A DNA stretch of 64,000 bases from Acidilobus saccharovorans 345-15 (GTDB lineage: Archaea; Thermoproteota; Thermoprotei_A; Sulfolobales; Acidilobaceae). Location: positions 1,240,001 through 1,304,000 of the forward strand of contig NC_014374.1 in the NCBI RefSeq assembly GCF_000144915.1, in the 5' to 3' direction. The position numbers and the translations under genes are program-made. Shown in pieces: positions 58,387 to 64,000 of this stretch. The notes beneath the pieces were generated by a model. That model was given only the letters and a program-made list of their open reading frames with translations, was not told the origin of the DNA and made no database searches. Position 1 is the stretch's first letter; each line of letters opens with the position of its first letter.

Positions 58387-58812
58387 GTGGGCTCTGAGGA
58401 GGGGCCTGCAAGGCACATAACTAAGGTGTACACCGAGGAGGTCAGGAGGCTCCAGGCCTCCTGGCCGAGCAAGCAGGTGAGGCTGCGGGAGCTGAGGGAC
58501 ACCGATTATATAATCCTCAACGACGGCACGTCGCATGAATTTGACAAGGACGAGGTCTCCAGGCTGCTCTCCCAGGTGCCGGAGTACTTTTGGGACTTCA
58601 TGACGGTGCCCCTGCTGCTTTACTATATAAGGACTGAGTCGGGCGTAGCTAAGTATGTCGTGGTTGGCAACAGGTGGCAGAGGAGGCTGGCGGAGATAAT
58701 GCTGAGGGGCGACTACACCGCGGAGGGCATAGGGGAGCTGAGCGTTGACGAGTTTCTCGTAATTATAGGCAAGTACAGGAGCCTGGTCTTCGTCTCGCTT
58801 AGCGTGGCTTGA
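58387..58812 (+). CDS. DUF61 family protein
   Basis: About 141 residues from the GTG at 58387, directly behind GGAGGGG at the end of the fibrillarin gene. The DUF61 core is RLRELRDTDYIILNDGTSHEF-like (LREL...YIILNDGTSHEFDKDEV), LLLYYIRTESGVAKYVVVGNRWQRRL in parts, and a C-terminal SVDEFLVIIGKYRSLVFVSL. The family occurs in archaea and has no assigned function. Co-transcription with nop5 and fibrillarin suggests an RNA-modification link, which is inference only. Confidence 0.8.
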   Translation: MGSEEGPARHITKVYTEEVRRLQASWPSKQVRLRELRDTDYIILNDGTSHEFDKDEVSRLLSQVPEYFWDFMTVPLLLYYIRTESGVAKYVVVGNRWQRRLAEIMLRGDYTAEGIGELSVDEFLVIIGKYRSLVFVSLSVA

Positions 58813-58862
58813 CGCGCGCCTTTTATAACTCTGTATACACCTTCAAGTCGTGGTGTCAAGCC

Positions 58863-60098
58863 TTGGAGAGCGGTCTGGTGGAAGAGATTTACCAGAACGC
58901 CCTGAGGGCCAGGGACGTACTAAAAGGCCTTATACATGAGACCCCGCTCGACCTGAGCTCTACGTTCTCAGCTATGACGGGCGGGGAGGTCTACCTCAAG
59001 CTGGAGAACCTGCAGAAGACGGGCTCGTTCAAGGTAAGGGGGGCATACTACAAGATGTGGACCCTGGGCGACGCCGCCAAGAGGGGCGTCGTGGCCGCCA
59101 GCGCTGGAAACCACGCGCAGGGAGTAGCGTTTGCGGCGAAGCTGCTGGGCGTCAAGGCTACCATAGTTATGCCGCTTGTGGCCCCCCTCTCTAAGATACT
59201 TGCCACGAAGTCCTATGGGGCCGAGGTGGTGCTTTATGGGAACGTTATAGATGAGTCCATGAAGAAGGCCAATGAGATAGTCGAACAGACGGGGGCCACG
59301 CTGATACACCCGTATGACGACCCAGCTGTTATAGCTGGCCAAGGAACTATATCGCTTGAGCTGCTCGAGCAGATGAGCGAGCCGCCGGACGTGGTGGTCA
59401 TTCCCATAGGCGGCGGAGGCCTCATATCTGGCAACGCCGTGGTGCTTAAGAAGAGGCTTGGCGACAAAGTCAAAGTAATAGGAGTTGAGCCCTCCTACCT
59501 GCCCAAGTACTCTATGAGCCTCAAGGAGGGCAGGCCCGTTAACATAACTGGCGTTGTCTCAGGGCTGATGGACGGCCTTATAGTGAAGACAGCCGGCAAG
59601 TTCACCTTTGAGTTAATAAGGGACCTCGTAGATGACGTAGTTACAGTTGATGATAGGGAGGTCGCCAGGGCCATGTTCCTCCTGCTGGAGAGAGGCAAGA
59701 CGCTTGCTGAGGGCGCGGGGGCTGCCCCCCTGGCGGCGATACTGGAGGGCAAGGTTAACGTAAAGGGTAAGAGGGTCGTCGCACTCATAAGCGGAGGCAA
59801 CGTGGACCTGACGAGGCTGGCCAACATAATTAACTACGAGCTCTTCAGGACGAGGAGGCTTATAAAGCTCGTGGGCACAGTGCCTGACCAGCCGGGCTAC
59901 CTTGACAGGGTCCTGAGGAAGCTTGCCGACGCCAGGTTCAACGTTATTGACATAAGGCACGACAGGTTCTCGCCAAGCCTGGTGCCGGGCTACGCCATGG
60001 TAGAGGTGTTGGTCGAGGCGCCAGACCCGGACGCGGTGCCTGAGGCGCTGCAGGCATTGAAGGCTGACGGCTTTAACTTCAGGGAGGCCGAGGGGTAG
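58863..60098 (+). CDS. ilvA: Threonine ammonia-lyase (biosynthetic/catabolic type, with ACT domain)
   Basis: A PLP enzyme converting threonine to 2-oxobutyrate and ammonia. The PLP lysine is in KTGSFKVRGAYYK, the phosphate-binding loop is PIGGGGLISGNAV, ALISGGNVDL lies near the end of the catalytic domain, and AASAGNHAQGVAFAA contacts the substrate. A C-terminal ACT-like domain (LVGTVPDQPGYLDRVLR) follows, typical of allosteric or ring-forming versions. I place the start at the TTG at 58863 because a TATA box (TTTTATAAC, 58821-58829) lies about 38 nt upstream; the frame is open to a TTG at 58809. It feeds 2-oxobutyrate to OFOR. Confidence 0.9.
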   Translation: MESGLVEEIYQNALRARDVLKGLIHETPLDLSSTFSAMTGGEVYLKLENLQKTGSFKVRGAYYKMWTLGDAAKRGVVAASAGNHAQGVAFAAKLLGVKATIVMPLVAPLSKILATKSYGAEVVLYGNVIDESMKKANEIVEQTGATLIHPYDDPAVIAGQGTISLELLEQMSEPPDVVVIPIGGGGLISGNAVVLKKRLGDKVKVIGVEPSYLPKYSMSLKEGRPVNITGVVSGLMDGLIVKTAGKFTFELIRDLVDDVVTVDDREVARAMFLLLERGKTLAEGAGAAPLAAILEGKVNVKGKRVVALISGGNVDLTRLANIINYELFRTRRLIKLVGTVPDQPGYLDRVLRKLADARFNVIDIRHDRFSPSLVPGYAMVEVLVEAPDPDAVPEALQALKADGFNFREAEG

Positions 60099-60101
60099 CC
60101 G

Positions 60102-60896
60102 TCAGGGCCCGCTCGGCCCGCTGGCTGAGCTCACGACCTCCATGTACTCTTTGTCAGAGTATATGCCCTCCTGCTCCTCCCTGACCTTTTCAAGGAGCCC
60201 GCTGGCGGTCCTTGAGACGAACTCGGCAATCCACTCTACGTCCTCAGACGCGGAGCCCTTAGGGTTGTAAGGGAGCGCGGACCTCCCAAGGCTGCCCTTG
60301 CCGAGCAGCCACAGGCCTACCACCTCAGGCCTTGAAAGCTCCCTGACAAGTTGGGGGCTTAAGGCGCCGCCGGAGGCCCAGTAGAGCTCCCTGACGAAGC
60401 TGATCGACAGCGCCCTCCTCAGCTTGTCGCGCCACTCAGCGAAAAGCTCCCTGTCCTTTCTAATCACTTCGCCTATAACCTGCTCAGGCCTCACGCCGCT
60501 CACGGGAGACCTCACGGCGGCGCTGACCAGCTCCCTGACGGCCACGGGGGCAAGGGAGCCGTGAAGTATGGCAACCGCCGATGCCAGGGAGCTGTGAAGG
60601 ACCGAGTTCATGAAGGCCTCGACAGGGTCCCCTGGGTCTACCTTAGAACCGTTAACTATGTCAATGACCTCCTCGGCGCTCACAGGGTCGGTAGCCGCAG
60701 GCTCGTCACCGACCGTCACCCAGGGCACGCTGAGGACGCCTAGCCTGACGGCCTCAAGGGAGCCCAGCCTCACAAGCCTGACCCTGCCCAGGGCCCCAGC
60801 CCTGCGGAGCCCGGTTATCACTTCATGGCTGGTCTCGCAGGAGGGGTGAAAATATATCGTTACGTCGCGGCTTGTCAAGCCTGGACCCCTCAGCAA
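60102..60896 (-). CDS. Thioredoxin-fold N-terminal domain protein of unknown function
   Basis: A 264-residue protein. Residues about 10-70 have a thioredoxin-like outline: VTIYFHPSCETSHEV holds a single Cys (CxxS-type) where the redox CxxC would be, and LSVPWVTVGDE matches the cis-Pro strand. The remaining 190 residues are helical (AVAILHGSLAPVAVRELV and others, plus a late EGIYSDKEYMEVV). I recognise no family. It follows the Lrp-like gene in the same direction after 15 nt, so joint expression is likely. Confidence 0.5.
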   Translation of the reverse strand: MLRGPGLTSRDVTIYFHPSCETSHEVITGLRRAGALGRVRLVRLGSLEAVRLGVLSVPWVTVGDEPAATDPVSAEEVIDIVNGSKVDPGDPVEAFMNSVLHSSLASAVAILHGSLAPVAVRELVSAAVRSPVSGVRPEQVIGEVIRKDRELFAEWRDKLRRALSISFVRELYWASGGALSPQLVRELSRPEVVGLWLLGKGSLGRSALPYNPKGSASEDVEWIAEFVSRTASGLLEKVREEQEGIYSDKEYMEVVSSASGPSGP

Positions 60897-60911
60897 ACTA
60901 GTCGCTTAGCT

Positions 60912-61403
60912 TTAAGGCTTTTCTGACCAGCTCTCGTAGACGCTGGCGACGCTCGAGACCCTCTTCAGCTCATTTATTACCATTATCGAGGAGACCTCTA
61001 TCACACCGGGCGCAGAAGCTATGCCGTCCAGGGCCGCTGACAGGTCCCTCTGGGTCGGCGCCAGCACCTTGACAAGGAAGTTGTAGGGCCCGCTAGTTTC
61101 ATATGCCTCAACTACATAGTTAAGGCTTCTGAGGAGCTCCCTCACTTTGCCCAGGCTGTCGGCCCTGGCCTTTACTAGGAAGTAGGCCGAGGCCTCAAGG
61201 CCAAGCTTTGAGGGCTCAACATTTACCGTGAACCCCTTTATGACCCCCTCGCTGACCAGCTTCTTGACCCTCAGGTAGACAGTTGCCTCGCTGACCTCCA
61301 TCTTCGAGGCTATCTCGCTCCACGGCATCCTTCCGTCCTCCTCCAGGTACTTTATGAGCTGGAGGTCCCTCTCGTCAACTACGGGGGTCGCCTGCCTTCT
61401 CAA
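60912..61403 (-). CDS. Lrp/AsnC family transcriptional regulator
   Basis: A 163-residue regulator. The N-terminal helix-turn-helix is DLQLIKYLEEDGRMPWSEIA and SEATVYLRVKKLVSEGVI, and the C-terminal RAM domain is EASAYFLVKARADSLGKVRELL (in parts) and SGPYNFLVKVLAPTQRDL. This is the standard Lrp form, which senses amino acids or other small molecules. Neighbours are a Trx-fold protein (downstream) and a geranylgeranyl reductase gene (upstream, same strand). Its targets may include the amino acid genes in the window (inference). Confidence 0.9.
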   Translation of the reverse strand: MRRQATPVVDERDLQLIKYLEEDGRMPWSEIASKMEVSEATVYLRVKKLVSEGVIKGFTVNVEPSKLGLEASAYFLVKARADSLGKVRELLRSLNYVVEAYETSGPYNFLVKVLAPTQRDLSAALDGIASAPGVIEVSSIMVINELKRVSSVASVYESWSEKP

Positions 61404-61448
61404 GCCCTCTCGCCGACAGGCCTACTAGCCTTCAGGCAGTTAATATTG

Positions 61449-62510
61449 TCAGCTAATCATAATATACTTCATTATCTTAGCTGCAAGGAGAGGCTTTGAG
61501 GCGAGGGCCTTTACTATCCTGTTAATGTTCATGGTGCCCAGGGCCACCTCCTCATGAACGGCTGCGGGTATCTCAAACATGAAATCCCTCCTCCTCTCCG
61601 GACTCATGCCCTTAAGCGCCTTAAGTATGGACCTGTGGACCCTAACTACCCTCGATATGTTAAGGGACTCGAGCACGCTATTAACGTCAAGGCCTGTGAG
61701 GTAAGCCCTGGCGGCCTCGTAGCCTGATATAGCCGAGGGCCTAATGCCCTCCCCAGTTAGGGGAAGGACGAAGCCGGCCGCCTCGCCGACCTTGAAGAGC
61801 CCTCTGACGCTCCCCGTGGACACCCCTCCCACTGCTATGGGGGCCCCGGCTATCGAGAGTATTGAGTAGCTGCCCAGCATTTCCTTATGCTTCTCAATGT
61901 ACCTTTCCAAGAGCTCCCTGAGCCTCTGCGGTGACTCAAAGCCGCCCACGCCGACTTCAACGCCCTCCTCGGCAGGGAATATCCAGTAGTAGCCTATCAG
62001 GCTCGTGTCAAAGTCTATGTAAAGGTAATCCATGGACTCAAGCCTGGGCGCCCTGACTATGGCCTGAACCCCATAAATCTTCTCGCCATCGTAGAAGGCA
62101 ACGCCGCCCGCCAGGAGGCCCGTCCTGACCTCCCTGACCTGGCCGTTCACCTTAACTGTGCCGTTTGAGGCGTTGTAAGGCGACGAAGTGTACAGCTCGG
62201 CCCCAGAGGAGGCTATTACATCACGTATCATGCCCTCCTTGTCAACTATGTACCCCCTGACAGTGTCCCTGACCTCAACGGACTTAACCCCATCAACATA
62301 GAGGACGGCGCCCTTTATGTCAGCTATGACCCTTTCCTTGGGGACCTCGAAGGGCAGGTTAGAAAGCGTTGGTATGCCCCTTCCGCATGGCTTAACAGCC
62401 GGCCTTGGGTTAGCCTCGTAGACAACTGCCCTGAAGCCAAGCTTCGAGGCCGCGTACGCCGCAGAGGCGCCTGCAGGGCCCGCTCCAACTATGTTTAGTG
62501 CCTCAGCCAA
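61449..62510 (-). CDS. Geranylgeranyl reductase family FAD-dependent oxidoreductase
   Basis: A 353-residue flavoprotein. The Rossmann FAD fingerprint is ALNIVGAGPAGASAAYAASKLG (in parts) at residues 4-25, then YEANPRPAVKPCGRGIP. The GG-reductase motif is YYWIFPAEEGVEVGVGGFES in parts, and the second FAD motif is VGEAAGFVLPLTGEGIRPS in parts. Members saturate the isoprenoid chains of archaeal membrane lipids or act on other polyprenyl compounds. The start is near 62510. It lies head to head with archease. Confidence 0.88.
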   Translation of the reverse strand: MAEALNIVGAGPAGASAAYAASKLGFRAVVYEANPRPAVKPCGRGIPTLSNLPFEVPKERVIADIKGAVLYVDGVKSVEVRDTVRGYIVDKEGMIRDVIASSGAELYTSSPYNASNGTVKVNGQVREVRTGLLAGGVAFYDGEKIYGVQAIVRAPRLESMDYLYIDFDTSLIGYYWIFPAEEGVEVGVGGFESPQRLRELLERYIEKHKEMLGSYSILSIAGAPIAVGGVSTGSVRGLFKVGEAAGFVLPLTGEGIRPSAISGYEAARAYLTGLDVNSVLESLNISRVVRVHRSILKALKGMSPERRRDFMFEIPAAVHEEVALGTMNINRIVKALASKPLLAAKIMKYIMIS

Positions 62511-62565
62511 GCCCCTTCCTCTAAAGCCTTTTACATTTGCAGCGAAGTAATAAGTTTGCGGCAGG

Positions 62566-63006
62566 GTGGGAGTGTTGCAGGGCTGTCCCGGCTATGACTT
62601 CCTGGATCACACGGCTGACGTGCTCATAGAGGCCAGGGGCAGGACCAAGGAGGAGGCACTTGAGCAGGCGGGGCTGGCGGTCTACGAGATCATGACTGAC
62701 ACGTCGAAGGTCAGGCCACTGACTCACGTCGACATAGAGGTTAACGGGATGGACCTCTACAACACCATTTACAGGTGGATCGAGCAGCTCCTGGTCAGCA
62801 CCGACGCCGACGGCTTGGTCTTCAGCATATTCAGGGTGTGCGACCTCAGCGAGGACGGCACGCGGCTCGTAGCCAGGGTCTGGGGCGAGAGGTTCGACCC
62901 GTCAAGGCACGAGCAGAGGACCATAGTAAAGGCGATGACCTACTCGCAGATGGACTTCAGGGAGGAGGACGGGTGCTGGAGGCTTCGCTTTGTCGTGGAC
63001 ATCTAG
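62566..63006 (+). CDS. Archease
   Basis: An accessory protein that activates RNA ligase RtcB and modulates tRNA methyltransferase specificity. The 146-residue protein has the archease core: YDFLDHTADVLIEARGRTKEEALEQA in parts (metal-binding Asp in DHTAD), the middle DLYNTIYRWIEQLLVSTDADG in parts, and the conserved C-terminal YSQMDFREEDGCWRLRFVVDI in parts. Starts at GTG 62566, GTG 62572 or TTG 62575 cannot be separated. The stop overlaps the end of the archaemetzincin gene by 4 nt on the other strand. Confidence 0.92.
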   Translation: MGVLQGCPGYDFLDHTADVLIEARGRTKEEALEQAGLAVYEIMTDTSKVRPLTHVDIEVNGMDLYNTIYRWIEQLLVSTDADGLVFSIFRVCDLSEDGTRLVARVWGERFDPSRHEQRTIVKAMTYSQMDFREEDGCWRLRFVVDI

Positions 63007-63542
63007 TCCGAGGGGTGAAGGGACCTGAGCTTAAGCTTGCAGTCGTCGCAGAAGTACGCGGACTTAAGGTCGACGTCCTCCAGCGAGTTGCTGAACGACA
63101 TGACGCACGACCTGTTGCTGCAGTGTCCAAGGCCAAGCAGGTGGCCCACCTCGTGAACAGACTCCTTGAGGAGCCTCCCCAGGTACTTGCCGTGGTCCTC
63201 GGTCTCAAGCCTTGCGGTGTAGACGGTGGCAACTCCAAGGTTTGGGTCAGCGAGGCCAAAGACGAAGTTAAGGCCAGGCACGTAGGCGTCCGCCCCCACG
63301 AGGCCCAGCGCTAACCTCCCTCCCTTGAGGAGCGGCTCAAGGTTCCTGTGAAGCCACGCGTTGACCTCATCAGCCCTGTACTGCATCCTGCTCCAGTCAT
63401 AGGCAGATGCGGGGGGCTGAAGCGGCCACATGGAGGGCACGGCGCTTAACCTCACCGGGAAGTGCTTCGCTATTTCGGAGCCCACGAAGACCGCGTCCTC
63501 AGGCCTGGTCCTGCCCACGGGCTGTACTATCAGCTCTATCAT
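63003..63542 (-). CDS. amzA: Archaemetzincin (zinc metalloprotease)
   Basis: A 179-residue protein with the archaemetzincin active site HEVGHLLGLGHCSNRSC (HExxHxxGxxH followed by cysteines) and VMSFSNSLEDVD. A second cysteine pair, YFCDDCKLKL, completes the family's structural zinc site. It is a member of metallopeptidase family M54; physiological substrates are unknown. The ATG at 63542 is followed upstream by TATA-like TAAAGTTTTAAC (shared region with the next gene). It converges with archease. Confidence 0.92.
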   Translation of the reverse strand: MIELIVQPVGRTRPEDAVFVGSEIAKHFPVRLSAVPSMWPLQPPASAYDWSRMQYRADEVNAWLHRNLEPLLKGGRLALGLVGADAYVPGLNFVFGLADPNLGVATVYTARLETEDHGKYLGRLLKESVHEVGHLLGLGHCSNRSCVMSFSNSLEDVDLKSAYFCDDCKLKLRSLHPSD

Positions 63543-63608
63543 GACTCTCAGGTGCCAGGTGTTCCTTAAAGTTTTAACTTTAACTTAGACAAGGCTAAGG
63601 GGACAGCC

Positions 63609-64000
63609 TTGGGGGAGAGGCCGAAGGTCATATCAGCTGACGGCATTACAGTTTACAACATACTTAAGGGGAGCGTCACAGTGAGGCAGGAGGACTTTAC
63701 AGCGCTCCACAGCCTCCCCGACGGCCCCTTCGCCCTCCTGGTCGCAATAATATTAAGCCAGAACTCGAACGACAGAAACTCAATAGCTGCATATGATGAC
63801 CTCAAAAGGGCCACGGGCTTGGACCCGGCGAGGATACTTGCCCTAGGCGATGGTCTGGAGCAGGTAATTAGGAGGGCAGGGATGGTTAGGCAGAAGGCCA
63901 GAGCCATAAGGGAGCTCGCTAGGCTTGCGCTTGAGAGGGGAGTTGATTTCCTTGAGCACGGCGACATTAATGAGGTCGAGAGGGCACTGCTCTCAATAAG
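63609..64000 (+). CDS. Endonuclease III family (HhH-GPD) DNA glycosylase, truncated by the window end
   Basis: The visible N-terminal part (about 130 residues) starts at a TTG at 63609. It contains the Nth/MutY-type core LPDGPFALLVAIILSQNSNDRN, where the family has PFELLVATILSQQTTD, followed by the region leading to the helix-hairpin-helix. The catalytic Lys/Asp pair and any Fe-S cysteines lie past base 64000, so the subclass (endonuclease III, MutY, thymine glycosylase) cannot be settled. It diverges from the archaemetzincin gene. Confidence 0.8.
   Translation, partial: MGERPKVISADGITVYNILKGSVTVRQEDFTALHSLPDGPFALLVAIILSQNSNDRNSIAAYDDLKRATGLDPARILALGDGLEQVIRRAGMVRQKARAIRELARLALERGVDFLEHGDINEVERALLSI

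Noticed and set aside
1-64000. CRISPR arrays, cas genes, insertion sequences or toxin-antitoxin pairs
   Set aside because: No regularly spaced repeats, transposase motifs or paired toxin-antitoxin genes were seen; the HEPN protein is without a partner.

Overview
The window looks like a chromosomal segment of a thermophilic crenarchaeote. The best fit is an acidophilic, peptide- or sugar-fermenting relative of Acidilobus (inference). Archaeal markers include ribosomal proteins S8e and S30e, Nop5-fibrillarin, archaease, archaemetzincin, GatDE, AGOG DNA glycosylase, a TFB-like factor, XerA and crenarchaeal Ced DNA-import genes. Base composition is G+C-rich with AT-rich promoters. Many transcripts look leaderless (a TATA box about 25 nt before the start codon), and GTG and TTG starts are frequent. 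I see no CRISPR array, insertion sequence, prophage or rRNA, and one tRNA gene. Gene density is very high: no gene-free stretch exceeds 300 bases, and the largest gaps are 56173-56432, 31319-31574 and 28581-28797.

Layout. 1-8300: partial surE, hemerythrin, phosphoesterase, then an acyl-CoA block: an AMP-forming acyl-CoA synthetase diverges from two thiolase-fold proteins and two DUF35 proteins. 8280-12200: cis-prenyltransferase, ThiL-like kinase, AGOG, S8e and an aminopropyltransferase. 12369-16232: cedA1-cedA-cedB, overlapping rpl2. 16235-25200: thiDN, a PurM-fold protein, a glycosyltransferase, two-subunit fumarase, sufCBD and a HEPN protein. 25280-31320: a radical SAM protein, an amino acid permease, class II aldolase, ferritin-like protein, M19 dipeptidase and DUF424. 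31575-40100: energy metabolism, namely EtfBA, 2-oxoacid:ferredoxin oxidoreductase and a WOR5-like aldehyde:ferredoxin oxidoreductase with a four-cluster ferredoxin. 40250-47000: tRNA-Gly, two radical SAM proteins, PadR, Nudix, a membrane protein, and TusA with a YeeE/TsuA transporter. 47054-64000: glutamate dehydrogenase, a NOG1-like GTPase, TFB-like factor, XerA, GatDE, S30e, the C/D box RNP operon, threonine deaminase, Lrp, a geranylgeranyl reductase family protein, archease, archaemetzincin and the start of an endonuclease III family gene.

How it fits together. Glutamate dehydrogenase, threonine deaminase, permease, dipeptidase, OFOR and AOR describe peptide and amino acid fermentation with ferredoxin as electron carrier. 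SufBCD would supply the iron-sulfur clusters, and Etf and the acyl-CoA genes point to acyl-CoA or branched-chain oxidation.

Most worth a second look: both thiolase-fold proteins lack all three canonical thiolase catalytic residues yet sit with two DUF35 partners, which resembles Ltp2-type aldolases. The Ced cluster and a short TFB-like factor are both in the window. Three genes have no canonical start codon in the right place. Several intergenic stretches could be structured RNAs. A palindrome-rich operator region lies between TusA and its transporter. All calls were made by eye from sequence; no database search was run.
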